Source: Botrytis cinerea B05.10 (lineage: Eukaryota > Ascomycota > Leotiomycetes > Helotiales > Sclerotiniaceae). Taken from it: DNA of 64,000 nt. The translations under genes were made by a program, and so were the position numbers. Of this stretch, positions 1 to 11,845 are shown piece after piece. The notes under the pieces were generated by a model. That model worked only from the letters and a program-made list of their open reading frames with translations, was not told the DNA's origin and searched no databases. The stretch is from assembly GCF_000143535.2 (NCBI RefSeq), contig NC_037314.1, positions 372,001-436,000 of the forward strand, read 5' to 3'. Each line of letters starts with the position of its first letter. Position 1 is the first letter of the stretch.

Positions 1-104
1 TTCACAAATGCGCGATATTGCTTCCAATGCAACCTAGCACTTGTTGTGTTATCCTCCAATAGGATGACTGTCTTAAGCTAGGTATAGGATCTTCCTGCTG
101 AGCA

Positions 105-113
105 GTATTTAAA
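105..113 (+). promoter_or_regulatory. TATA-like box upstream of the alpha/beta hydrolase gene
   Basis: The sequence TATTTAAAA lies about 55 bases before the ATG at 165. Its position and composition fit a core promoter element, but this rests on the motif alone and no transcription start is known. Confidence 0.35.
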
Positions 114-164
114 AATGCGCGCCCCTTTGTTTTAATTTGCATTTACGATTTCTCAGATCACAAG

Positions 165-1220
165 ATGGTGTCCAACAAGTATGGACGTGAATGCGTTGAA
201 GAGAACAAAGATCTGCTCCAGCCACAACTTCCACTTCTCACTCGCGCATGGTATTTCATCCAGCTTTGGGGATTGAAGATAGCTATTGTGATTACCTTCA
301 AAATCCTGCGCTTTCTACGACCAACACCTCCTGAATCTCGTCCTACCAAGCTCTTGGCATACCCTTGTCGACCAAATCTGCGAACCCGAATATTTCTCCC
401 AACGGCCAAGCAAGCTGACGATGAACCACTCCCACTATATCTCGATCTCCACGGCGGAGGGCATGCTTTGATGTCTGCCGAATTCGATGATGAGATCTGT
501 GCTAAAATTGCGAATCGCTTCAATGTCATTGTTGTTAGCATTGAATATAGCCAGGCCCCTTCAAATAGATTCCCGGCATTGACAAACGATATTGTTGCCA
601 TTGCGCAAGCCACAATCGACAATTCTGATCTGAATATTGACAAGAAGCGTGTGGTATTAGGAGGATTTAGTGCAGGAGGAAACTTGGCTTTGTCCGCTGC
701 TCAAGTACCTGAATTGCGGGAAAAATTGAACGGGGTAATGGCTTGGTATCCAGTGATGGATTTCACGCTCACACCGGACGAGAAGAAAGCCTCGCGCCCA
801 TATCGGAATGCAAAGGACTTGGATGATCTGCCAGATTTTGGACCAGTATTCGAATGGGGCCATATTCCTGTTGGTCAGAATCTTCGAGATCCATTATTGA
901 GCACTAGATTTGTGAGCAGGAATGATATACCCAAATGGATATATATAATAGGGGCAGAGTACGATATGCTAGCCAAAGAAGCTAGAGATACAGCTTTTAA
1001 CCTTGCTGATTTGAATGAACAAGAACGCGAAGAAGGAATGTATGGTTTTGAAAAGGACGGTTATAAATGGACGCTAGTGAGGGATGTTCGCCATGCCTTC
1101 ACTCATGATTTGATGGATAACAAGGGACCCGATGCAGAGGCTATGCGGAAGCTCAGGACGGAAGAAATATTAGAGCAGGTGGGTGACTGGCTATTTAAGG
1201 GTCCGTTCTCCAAATATTGA
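165..1220 (+). CDS. Alpha/beta hydrolase, hormone-sensitive-lipase-like esterase
   Basis: This single-exon gene encodes 351 residues. An N-terminal hydrophobic stretch (about residues 33-51) may anchor the protein in a membrane. The HSL-type oxyanion motif HGGGH is at residues 96-100, and the nucleophile elbow GGFSAGG places the catalytic serine at 169. The acid is probably Asp267 (GAEYDML) and the base His310 (DVRHAFTHD), so the triad is complete. Length and motif spacing match fungal HSL-family esterases, which hydrolyse short-chain or xenobiotic esters; the substrate cannot be read from the sequence. The start at 165 is the first ATG after a TATA-like element. The gene stands alone, with a 2.5-kb gene-poor stretch downstream. 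Confidence 0.88.
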   Translation: MVSNKYGRECVEENKDLLQPQLPLLTRAWYFIQLWGLKIAIVITFKILRFLRPTPPESRPTKLLAYPCRPNLRTRIFLPTAKQADDEPLPLYLDLHGGGHALMSAEFDDEICAKIANRFNVIVVSIEYSQAPSNRFPALTNDIVAIAQATIDNSDLNIDKKRVVLGGFSAGGNLALSAAQVPELREKLNGVMAWYPVMDFTLTPDEKKASRPYRNAKDLDDLPDFGPVFEWGHIPVGQNLRDPLLSTRFVSRNDIPKWIYIIGAEYDMLAKEARDTAFNLADLNEQEREEGMYGFEKDGYKWTLVRDVRHAFTHDLMDNKGPDAEAMRKLRTEEILEQVGDWLFKGPFSKY

Positions 1221-3771
1221 GGCATACACTGGGTTGCTACTGTGTATTCTATCATCGCATTACTCTTTGAGCTTGAGGGAATGCTTGGAGGAGAAAGGTC
1301 GGGTAGAAATTATACTATGTTATCAGACTACTGTAGCTCTTCATGCTACATCCCTAATCATAAAACGGCACTGCGGTGCCAATTTGGGATTATTAGCATT
1401 CCGTGATATGATTCATATCTTTACCCCCTATAAAGTCTATTCGAACATCGTCAGACTCTCATCCTCTGTATTCCGGTCCGTATCCCAATTTCTGCGTTCA
1501 TATATTGAAATTCACAGTTTCAGTCCCAAGGTAATGGGGGATGGGCGATCTTGTATATTTTGAACACTTGAATTTCTGTGTCATGTCACTAAAACGACAT
1601 GAGATCATTTTCTGACTTCGTGATACACATAGCAAGTGACGCTGCAAAATCAAATAGGAATTGTTCACTGATCGAACCTAACATATGAAACGAGAATCAG
1701 ATAATACTACTCATGATACTGATTCGGCACACCTTGGTCCAAAACATCGGCGAGGTTATTTCTTCGGCTGCATATCATTACCGATATTTGTATAATTCAT
1801 GCCGGCTTCCAAGGTTATGTACAGTAGTATTCGGCATCCGCAACAGTATTTGCATATTACAATTTATGAGGTGACAAGTTACCCATAATGTCTAGGGGTG
1901 ACACTGCATCAAACTAGTATCAGCGCGCATGCAAGCTAGGATGATACTGCACTCGATGGGTATTCGATTCCAAGATTGTGAGTTTGGGAACATTTCATTT
2001 AGTGCCTAAGTATCACCTCAAAATGTAGAAATCGGAATTTCAGGCTCGTCTATTTGGTAGTTGGGCTTAGTTGATGAGCATGCGAGATGCTTGGTGGTAG
2101 GTACATACATGTGATCATGAGAAGATCTCGAATCGTCTTGATTGTCAATCGCCGTTTCCACTACGAATCAAGTTGTCCATCTCGCACACATTATCGTTTC
2201 GCTATCGATATCACAAGTGTGATCAGAGGAACGGAGTCTTTCTTCCGTCTGGATGAGCTAGGACGACGACAGCAAGTGTTATACCCAAGCCCAACTCACC
2301 ACCATAATGGGAAGGGGCCTCGAACCACCACGTACATGCAAAATCGACAGACGCCCTAACAATATTCATGCAGATGGCATACCAAAGATCCTCAGCACCC
2401 CCTACCACCAATTACATCTCCGGCTTGATGGCTTGTCAGCTGCTCATCGCGGGGTTATGTAACCAATCATCTCGCATGGCTGAGCTAGGATCCACACGAA
2501 AAGGTGTAGGAGTACTGAGCATGTGAGGGCGAATTTTCTGGTGGGAAGAGATCTGTGTTTGTTTTGCTTGCTTACTGTTGGTCCGTTGGTAGGATGTCTC
2601 GCGACATGAGAGGAATATGGTTTTGTTAGTTAAATTTGTAGAAATATGAAGTAGTCACACGTAGACTTAGGACGGGAAGATATCAGTCTGAAGGATTGCG
2701 GGGAAATTACGAGGGGAGAAGTGTGGAGGTTAGGTGGGTTTGCAAACGAGGGATTAACCGATTTTTGTCTAGACTAATGGATGATTCATCTGCTGAGCTG
2801 AGCGGGGTGGGTGCAGAAACGTTTGGACTGAGAGGGATTTTGAATGCATTTCACCAATCAGACATCGTAGTGTGGACTGTACCTGGTGTATATTATTTCG
2901 CTAATCCAAACTACTGGATTGCTCGAGAGTTGGGACTAATAGAACCACGAGAGAAATCGCATGTATATTTACATCGTAAGACCATGTGCTTGATTTCTGG
3001 ATAAATGTGACCCGGTACTTCTCCTGAAGGTATTCATTAAGTCTAGTCCACTTGAGAATCACTAGATACATAAGCTGATAGTTAGTTATGATCATCAATA
3101 GGCTGCTAGTAAGCACTACTATGTGTGTAATTGTGATGAAACTTACTGTACCTGCGATAAATGGGATGCGTGAAAAGAGAAGCACATTGATATAGTACTG
3201 GGTTCCAGGTAGAAGAAACATCTCAAGTACAGAGATGTTCCAATTATCGATATCAAAAATGCAGTGTAACCCTTCAGTAGCTAGGATGTAATACTATGAT
3301 AGTACTCAACAAAAATGAAAATCTAGTATCTCACAAGCCACTCATTCACTTGCTGCATTAAGGAGGCATAGCGATTTGCATTTCGTAAAACAGGCTAGAT
3401 TTCCCAAGCCATCAATTGAAATCCTTAACCACGGTGGCACAGAATGAGCATTTCACGGTACGGTGAAGGAAGTATTTGCGGGGGTTGCAGCGGAGGAAGC
3501 AAGCTAGGATAAAATCACAATCATGATTCTCTTCCAGCTAGTCTTCCGTGTGGACCTCTCCTTCTCCAGACAAATGAGACTCTACTAGGTGGTACCCTCG
3601 CATTTAGCCATCTTTCCCGAGGAGCGCTGCAACAGGTTCCCATAAATATCCGTGTTTCGCTCACACTTGAGTCCTTTGCTCTATTTGCCTCGTTTGCTGT
3701 GCTACTTTGTGCAGAGCACAAATGTCGTTCCTCGCGCCCTCGAATCAGGAAAAAGGACTCACCGTCTCACG
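1221..3771. other. Intergenic region without a supportable gene
   Basis: No open frame here shows a recognisable domain or a splice-consistent gene. A short inverted repeat (TCATGTC at 1581-1587 and GACATGA at 1596-1602) sits about 360 bases past the hydrolase stop and could form a small hairpin. The last few hundred bases presumably hold the promoter and 5' leader of the gene starting at 3772. Confidence 0.5.
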
Positions 3772-4410
3772 ATGCGACGTTTGGTATTTTTAGTCTCGCT
3801 CTTGGCTTCCCGAAATGCCTTGACAATGGCGGATATTCTATCCATCGCTACTCCTGTCCATGTACCTGCCTCTCCGACAGGTACCTCGCTGCCCACAAAA
3901 CCTTTTGGCTCGAATAATATTAATTCGGCAGTTGTCGTACCGGTTATAGTCGCTTCAGTGAGCGTATTTGTCGCTTTTATCCTCATCCTCTGCTTAAAAA
4001 TTCCCGTTCCAAAACGCTTCTTACATCCTGTGAGAGATGACGATTCGACCTTGAGCCCAGAAACTTCGCGCTTGCGATTCTCCTGGTTTCATCGAAAACG
4101 CAGATCGAGACCGACTATATGGCCTCATTCGGTATACAATGGAGGGGAGTTTGAGTCTGGAAAGTGCGGGGACTTGGAAATGCGAGTCATGGAAGATATA
4201 CCGGGGTTCCCCGTGCCGTTCAGAAATTTTCCATTATCCCATCGAGACACGGAAAAAATGTCCCAAGCGAGGATGGAGGAGGAGGCAGAAGCTAGAATTA
4301 GGGAGATGCTGGAGAGAATGAATCCAGAAGATAGGGCATGGGCGAGCGAACAATTGATTTATGGACAGGTGGATGACTTGCGGGACAAAACTATTGGAGC
4401 ACCGTTTTAA
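3772..4410 (+). CDS. Hypothetical single-pass membrane protein with Ser/Thr/Pro-rich ectodomain
   Basis: The protein has 212 residues. The first ATG of the frame is at 3772; the frame is open upstream but has no ATG there. The N-terminus (MRRLVFLVSLLASRNA) looks like a signal peptide. It is followed by a short Pro/Ser/Thr-rich segment, then a strong transmembrane helix (around residues 50-73, rich in Val, Ile and Leu), then a basic stop-transfer patch (PVPKRF) and a charged cytosolic tail of about 135 residues. The tail ends in a Glu/Arg/Met-rich, probably helical stretch. The layout resembles small fungal cell-surface sensors or receptors, but no known domain is visible and I do not recognise the family. 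The architecture is seen; the surface location is inferred. Confidence 0.6.
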   Translation: MRRLVFLVSLLASRNALTMADILSIATPVHVPASPTGTSLPTKPFGSNNINSAVVVPVIVASVSVFVAFILILCLKIPVPKRFLHPVRDDDSTLSPETSRLRFSWFHRKRRSRPTIWPHSVYNGGEFESGKCGDLEMRVMEDIPGFPVPFRNFPLSHRDTEKMSQARMEEEAEARIREMLERMNPEDRAWASEQLIYGQVDDLRDKTIGAPF

Positions 4411-5046
4411 AGTCATAGAGATTATCATGAACAATGCTCTGGAATGGAGGAAAGAGAATGGTTGTTTGAGTAAGGCACGTCAGATTTGACATCTGGATTC
4501 AACTAGTTAATTAACTATACGTAGTGCCCCACAGGGTACTATAATTCCCCTGTATTCATCCCAAACGCAACGTACGAAGACTTCATTTTCTTGTATGGAA
4601 AGATTAACGAACATGGCATAATACTGTTTTAGTGCCACCTGCAACCTGACATCCTCAAGTCTCTTAGTCGACGCTTCATAACCCTATGCATAACTCGCGG
4701 AAGGAATCTTAATGGATTCTGCTGTGACAATAAGACCCAGATGGATCAAAATGTGAAGATAGGAACGAGACCGTTAATGGATATCAATTCCAAACGCAAA
4801 ACCACAAGACTTGCACTGGTGATAAGTGCATCAAATGACTATCAAAACGAACGAATATTTTCAAATTGCTACTTCGACTACAAATTATGCTCGTCTCTTA
4901 TCTTTCCTGTTTCGCACCTTCCACACCTAAGCCCCCTTGCCCAATACTATGAACCAAAAGTAATTTATAATACAATCCATGTTCTTAGGCTCGCTAACCA
5001 CAAACCTCCATTTCATCTTGTCTCTTCTCAATGATTTGAAAGGTAT
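4411..5046. other. Intergenic region between convergent genes
   Basis: This stretch separates the 3' ends of the membrane-protein gene (+) and pan1 (-), so it should hold two 3' untranslated regions. I see no further gene or strong structure. Confidence 0.5.
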
Positions 5047-8000
5047 TTAATCCAAAACCCTTCCAGCAACAGCAGCTGAACTCTTGTCTTTAGTTTGTGT
5101 CTTTTTCAACGATCGCCCCATCTGGATTTCACCCAAGAGACCAGCTGGTCGTACACCTGCTGGTGGAGCAGGAGCGCCTCCCATTGGTGGCATTGGTGGT
5201 GGAGGTGGAGCACCCATCCCTGGTGGAGGAGGAGGTGGTGGTGGAGGACCACCTGGCGCACCGGCTGATGGCATTGGAGGAGGTGGCGGTGCATTGAAGT
5301 TAGGTACTGGTGGAGGTGGGGGGGTTGCCGCTGGTGGAGATGCTACAGCAGGAGATTCAGGCGCAGATGTAGCTTCGTTACCCATGGATGACAATGGGCG
5401 AGGAGGTGCCATGGTTCCGAAAAGGATCGATGCCAAATGACGCGCACCACCTGCACCTGGTCCTTCATCGTCAGAGGAATCATCCTCTTTGTCAGATCCG
5501 ACGACATCCCAATCATCTTCTTCTGGACGAACACGAGATGGCCTGTTACCTGTTGGTTGAACTTGAATTGGTGCAGGTGTAGAAAGCTCTTGAGCAGGAA
5601 GACGATGGAATGGATTGTTAGATGCAGTAGATGCGGTAGATGCGTCACCGGATTGGGCCATTTTCTTCAAGAAAGGATTGCGGGTCTCTGTATCGACTGG
5701 AGGGCTGACAACAGGGCTAGTAACTTGTGGGGTTGGTGATGGAAGACTAGTTGTTGTTGCAATAGCAGGGACTGGTGATACAACAACTGGAATTGAAGGT
5801 GGAGGAGGTGGTGGAGAAGGTTCTTTGCGCTCAAGCTCTTGACTTCCTTGAGTGGGCGTTGATGCTTGAGGGGTAACTTGCTCAGGACCTTCGTCATCAT
5901 CAGATGAATCTGAATCGTCAATAGCTTCAAGTTGACGTTGCAATTCTCGCTCACGTGCTTGTGCGGCTTCAATCTCTGCGCGTTGAGCTGCGAGACGAGC
6001 TTCTTGTTGTTTGGTCTCAGCTTGGAGAGCCTTTCTCTTCTTTTTCTCCTCTTCTTTCTTCAATTTCCCGGCCTTCATTTGGTCTTCCAAGGCCTTGACA
6101 CGAGCCTGAGCCGCCTCGCGTTCCTTTGCAAGCTCGGCCTCTTGTCGTTGAGCATCGTCCCTGTGGATGTTAGCAGTGTAGAAGATGGAAGATACAAGAT
6201 TCGCTTACTCTAGCTCATTTGTGGCAATAATTTGTGCCTTTTGCTCGTTAATGATTCTCTCCTCTTCGGCCTTGCGCTCACTAGCGTCACTTCTTGCGGC
6301 CTTCCTTGAAGGGGGTGGAGGTGGCTTTTTCGCGGTTTCCTTTGGTTGCTCGGGGGCAGGTGGTGGTGCACCCTGCTCTTCAGCGATCCTAGCTTGCCTC
6401 TCAGCTTCACGTTTAGCATCTTCCTCTTCTGCTTGTCTGAGTTTGGCTGCACGCTCATTCTTTTCACGTTCCAGTCTCTGTTGTGTTGTTTCTCCAGATT
6501 TAGATGGTGCCTTGATACCAAGAGCAGCTAGACGTTCAGCCATGCGCTTCTCGGCCTGTTGCTTGATATAAGCTGCTCTATCTTCAGGAGTCTTGTATTG
6601 TGAGTATGAACCTCCAGCAGGGGTTGGTGTAGATGATGGCTGTGACGATGGAGTTTCGCTACGAGCTGCTGGAGCAGGGCTAGCATGAGACGCTTCAGTA
6701 CGAGGAGTCTCTCTGCTGCGATCATCAGTTCGAACTCTGGCACTCCTGCTGCTCCTTTGCAAATCGAAGATGAAGTCCTTCACTTCATCCTCAACACCTA
6801 GCCCATCCTCCCAACGTCTCTTCTCATGCTCACTGGACGAGCTCTCACCACCATCTTTGAGACTATCCTCCAGTCCTCGTGAAAAGTCACGGACACTCTC
6901 TTCAACATCTTGAACCATGCGCTCGTTGTTTTCCTTCTCAGTTCGAATCTTGAGATTTTCTTCTTCGAGGCGTTTTGGCGCATCCAAGTCATCATTACTC
7001 GCCTCAATCTTCTTACCAGTGAGAGCAGCAGAACGTTGTTGCATCATAGCCTTGGCTCTTGCTTTGAGTCTATCTGATTCGGTGATAGCGCCGCCAGGAC
7101 CAGTTCCAACAATGCTAGAGGCACTTCCAGGGTGAGCTTTGGCATCCTTTAGACGGAATAGTTCAAGCTTGGCATCAGCAATGCTTCTTTCCGTTCTTCG
7201 GACACGCGAAGCAATATCTGGAAGTTTATCTGTCAATGTCTGCAACTGTCTTTTCAAAGCACGACGCTCGGCGCCGGAATCAACATTACGCAACGATGCG
7301 TCTGGATGCGCATCGATATCCTCTTGAATACGACGAATGCGGTGATAAAGATCCTCTGCTTCACGACGATCTTTACGATCAAGAGCATCATCTTCATCTG
7401 CAGCATTTTCGGCCTTGAAATCAATTGCATCCAGTATCACTTGTCTCTCCGCGATTTTCTTTCTAAGCTGGTCTAGTGAAAGGTCATCGTTGGAAGTTGT
7501 TGATCCCGGAGACGAAGGTCGTGGAGAAGAGGCCCCGAGTCTGCGACGAGCACTAGATTTATACCCAACATCATCGTCGTTATTTTTGTATACTGTAGCG
7601 TCTTTACGGCCTGTGCGACCTGGGGTAGCATCACCACGGAAAGAATGATTTTTGAGGTAGCTCACTCCAGTCTTTTGTGGCAAAAGGGTAGCACCAGAGT
7701 TCTTGCGGAAATTAGATTCTTGATGAAGTAAAGATTTGACAGCCCCAATCGAATCATTGAAGTTACGAGTGGAAGGGGGTATGAGCGCCGGAGGTAGTTG
7801 GGCTGGTAGAGGATATCCATTAAGCTTTCGATAAATCAAATGCATGGCAACCGCGAATTCATCCATGTTGAGCTTTCCCTTGTTGCCGTGATCTGCTAAG
7901 GTCCATACGCGCTCCAGGTCAGGCTTCGGGAGACCACTCTGCCCAAAAACTTCAATAGCGACATCACCGCTAATATATCCTTTACCAAACCCATCCCAAG

Positions 8001-9481
8001 CTTTGAAAACGGAATCATATCTGGTCTTCTCGTCTTTCGTAATTCCCCATGGAATTTCAGCATTGCCTGTTATACCAGCCGTGGTGAAGTTGCCTTGTTC
8101 TCGACCCTGTTGCGGCATCATCCGGGAATGTAATAGATCGATATTGGGGGCTGGCGCATTTACCAAGCCCCATTGGCCATCGACTCCTGTAGGCTGGCTA
8201 TTCAATGGCGCGATCATTCCACCTTGCATACCCGTCTGAGCCGGAGATAAATGAGAACTGAAGTTAGATGGCATAGGAGGCATTGGAGGGCGCGGTCCAT
8301 TATAGCCCGTTGCTTGAGGGTTTGACATCTGATTATATCCAGTTGGCTGAGGTTGCAATCCGCCTTGCTGTCCAGAAAAGCCAGTTTGCATTTGGCCCTG
8401 GAAGCCTGTTTGTTGTGGTTGAAATCCACCCGAAAAGTTATTCTGCTGTCCAGGGTAACCTGTCATTTGCGCAGTGAGAAGGGCGGAATTAGACGCCATT
8501 GGCTGTGGTTGTTGGATAGTCGGAGGTGTCGCGGTGTTTTGTCGACCATCAAAACTGGGCGCATTCGTTGCCGCTGGTGCATCATCATCTATAGCGAAGT
8601 TTATGATATCCACCATGCTAGAAACTTCATTTTTGATAACATCGGGAAGCACGGATGGTAACTGCTTGCCGACTAGCTTGAGATTACAGAGGTACATAGC
8701 CAATGCGAATTCGGGAAAATGTAGCTGTCCAGATCTTGTAGTGTCTGCGAGCGTCCTATAATGACCATAAGCACAATACTATATCCATTGAGTAATTTGA
8801 TGCTTACCATATTTGCGACAGTGAGTTCCCGTCTAGTTTTGAGCGTAGTAAAAGATCCCTCGATTTCTCCCCAGAAAGTGTTTGCCCATCCCCAACAGCG
8901 GATTTGAAAAGAGTTTCGAACTTTGCTTGATCTTGGGCTGTAATGAAGGAAAGTCGTATACTAGGTATCTTTGCTCCCCCCTTGGAGGCTCTGCGTCCTC
9001 TTGGCTTCGATGGCTCTGCAGCAGCAGGTTTAAATGAATCTGCCATTGCAGCAAATCCGGTCGCTTGCGGTTGCTGCACAGGAGGTGCAGGAGGTGGTTG
9101 AGCCTGTTGCGTTTGTTGAGGCTGCTGGAATTGCTGCGGAATCTGCGGGATTGGGGGAGCTCCCGTTTGGAAGTTCTGCTGTTGAGGAGCATTGTTGAAC
9201 TGCTGCTGTTGCTGCTGGCCTCCAGGGAAGCCTGCTTGAGAGGGCTGAGAATATCCCGTAGGCTGTGGTTGAAGTGGATAACCGGTGAAATTGGGTTGTA
9301 AAGGAGCCGCATTACCATATCCTGTGGGTTGAGGTTGAAAACCAGTCTGTTGTGGCTGGAAACCAGTCTGCTGTGGTTGGAAACCTTGGTTTGGCTGGAA
9401 ACCACCATATTGTTGTTGCGGTTGCTGTGGTGGTTGGCGGCCGGTGTTACCACCAAGGTACGAGTTCGAACCCGAAAACAT
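5047..9481 (-). CDS. pan1: Pan1, actin cytoskeleton-regulatory endocytic scaffold
   Basis: Three exons: 9481-8808, 8755-6209 and 6160-5047, giving 1,444 residues. Both introns have GTAAGC donors and TAG or CAG acceptors, and phase is kept. The N-terminus is Gln/Pro-rich with repeated PQQTGF/PQPTGY units. EH domain 1 (about 165-260) crosses intron 1 ([11 protein letters not shown]) and EH domain 2 lies at about 461-542 ([20 protein letters not shown]). Then come a second set of TG repeats between the EH domains, a long coiled coil (about 650-860), a Lys/Glu/Arg-rich region, poly-proline tracts and a C-terminal WH2-like actin-binding motif ([13 protein letters not shown]). Pan1 works with End3 and Sla1 at endocytic sites and activates Arp2/3. 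The start at 9481 gives [11 protein letters not shown], the usual family N-terminus; an upstream in-frame extension to 9496 is less likely. Confidence 0.95.
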
Positions 9482-10059
9482 TATGAGTATGAACAAAAAA
9501 GAAATAGGTATGAAGAAAGATAGATTTGTGACATTTATTTGAAGGAATGGGTTCGAGGTTGGTAGAAGATCACGGTCCGGGGGTCGAAATGACGAAGCTC
9601 AGGTAATCTGTTACCATAGAGGCTGGGCTTAGCGATCTTTAATATACAAATACATACAACCCAAGTTTCACCGATTTTGCGACAAAATGTTAAAGGGGCT
9701 GAAGTAAAGTGTATCGTATCATCATTCAGCATTCATGTTTCAACGTCAATTGAAGCCAATAATTGGAAAAGTTTCGTGTACTTGAATCACTTTTAATCAT
9801 TTGGTGGGAAAAATCATTGATTGAAGCTACATGTATTCAGGTACACAAGTACTTGCATCACCTAGGTTATACCACAAGCTTGAAGCTTTTCTACATGAGG
9901 TCTGGCTCTTCACCTCCTTCTGGCATATAGCCCACGAATACAGTCACACATCTAGCTCTGTGTATTCCCATCGATAAATATATAGATACTTGAATATCTT
10001 GCTTGGGCTCTCCAAACCCTTTTACCGATTGTAATATAGTCATTCATTCATTCAATTAT
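9482..10059. other. Intergenic region: pan1 promoter and methyltransferase 3' end
   Basis: About 580 bases lie between two genes that both read on the minus strand. They should contain the 5' leader and promoter of pan1 and the 3' untranslated region of the sphingolipid methyltransferase. No gene is seen. Confidence 0.5.
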
Positions 10060-11845
10060 TTATGCGCTGGCGACATCTTCACTGACACCACCTGCAGCTT
10101 TCTTGGATCGGTATGCCTGAACATCGACTTTGGCGGCAGCTAGTGCACCAGACAATCCGAATTGTGTTGCAATTCCCTCAATACGGTGGACAGAGTTGAG
10201 GTTCTTCACCAAGGTAATTTGGTAACAGGTGGCAGATCCTTGACGGGAGATAATAGTAGAGGAAGCGAGGAAGTATTCCCAAATCTATTATTGTCAGTAT
10301 GTACGATCATTCATGCAATCATGATAAAAACTTACTCTGAACCATCTGTTGCCGTATTTAGCGACAACCTTCTCCTTGTTGGCCATCCAGTTTCTGTACC
10401 ATCTCCATAATGTTGCTGAGTAGTGAACACCGATAGTATCGACACCCTTAACCTCGAATCCAGCGCTCTCGAGAGAATTGATGTAGTTGTTGAGAGGAGT
10501 AGAAGCGTCAGCACCAGGGAAGATGTATTTGTTCATGAAAAGACCCCAGATGAGATCCTCGTATTGCCAGGTCTTTCTCAAACCGGCAACTTGAAGGAAC
10601 ATGACTCCATCGTCCTCGAGCATATCGTGACACTGCTTCAAGAAACTTGTCAAGTGTCGGATACCAACGTGCTCAGCCATCTCGAGACATGTAATCTTGT
10701 CATAACCTCCCTCGGGGACTGGAATATCACGGTAATCCATGCACAAAATCTTACTCTGTTCTTCAGTAATACCAGCTTTGCGAAGTCCATTGTTACCCCA
10801 GGCAGTTTGGTTACGACCAAGAGTGATACCAGTAGCCTTTGCACCGAAGTTAACACTGGCGAATTTGGCCAAGGTTCCCCATCCACAACCAATGTCCAAC
10901 ATCTTCTCACCAGGCTTAAGACCAATCTTTTCACAGACAATGGCGAGTTTGTTATCCTGCAACTCCTCCAATGTTTCTTCACGGTTAATGTCAGAGATAA
11001 CACCGGAGGTATAAATCATTCGTGGACCAAGGAACCAGCCATAGAAGTCGTCACCCCGATCGTAGTGATCACGGACTTGTTCCTCATCTGCGACATCGTT
11101 AGTAGTTTTCATGTAAAGGAAGACCTTCTGCCACTTACCTTGGGAACGAGTATGCATGATAACTTCTGGTGCAAAGTTGAAGAAGACGTATTTGAAAAGA
11201 CTGATTGTGAATTTGAAGCTTGCCCAGTCATGACGGTACTCGAGAACCTCGAGAGCATCACCGTTAAAGTCGACATCTCCATCGAAGTACATGTTGTGGA
11301 AAGTTTCCATAGGAATCTTGTTCTTTCCGCTGTATTTTATTTTATCGGCTTCGTTCTTAAAGGTAAGATAATGCTCGACTGGACGTCCTGGGTACTTGGC
11401 CTTTTCATTCTTGCGTGGGGAGAAGCTGGAGAATACTGTCCAGAATGCGAGGAGAATGGGGATAGTGGTGATGAGACCAAAGAAGATAGTAGTCTTGAAT
11501 CCACCACCAACCTTCCAGGAGAAGTATAGAGGGACACCACCAATGAGGGAGAAAAGGAGGGTATTCGAGAAACTATCATTGCCAGAAGCATCTGCAGGCA
11601 GAGGAGCATTCTTGATAGCGGGGTACTAATTGCCATGGCACGTTAGATTCAATTGGCCTTTTCGTTTGCTCGAAATCCGAGTTGACAGATATGAGGAAAT
11701 TCTGGAATTTTTTTCATCAACTTACAGCTGTTGTCCTTACACCACATGGCTCGAACTTTTCAAAGGTCGGTGTGGGAGCTTTTGGGGTTTCGATGAACTC
11801 GAATTCGCTCTCAGAGCCATTGGTACTCTGAGGGTTGGACGCCAT
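10060..11845 (-). CDS. Sphingolipid C9-methyltransferase
   Basis: Four exons: 11845-11726, 11625-11139, 11087-10336 and 10284-10060, giving 527 residues. The enzyme methylates C9 of the sphingoid base in fungal glucosylceramides using S-adenosylmethionine. Two transmembrane helices (about 61-77 and 85-105) anchor it, probably in the ER. The cyclopropane-synthase-like methyltransferase domain carries the SAM motif LDIGCGWGTLAKF (about 265-278), RDHYDRGDDFYGWFLGPRM before it, and CLEMAEHVG and YRDIPVPEGGY after it. The third intron called here (11138-11088) is 51 bases, has GTAAGT, CTAAC and CAG, keeps frame and contains no stop; splicing restores the family sequence RSQDEEQV. Fungal relatives are near 500 residues, which fits the spliced form. 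Confidence 0.93.

Noticed and set aside
2696..3004. Plus-strand frame of 102 codons in the first intergenic region
   Set aside because: There is no ATG at its start in the usual context, no domain and no splice-consistent extension.
5084..5440. Gly-rich plus-strand frame opposite the 3' end of pan1
   Set aside because: It is the antisense shadow of the poly-proline region of Pan1.
10423..11529. Long plus-strand frame of 368 codons opposite the methyltransferase gene
   Set aside because: It is the antisense of a well-supported conserved gene and has no domain of its own.
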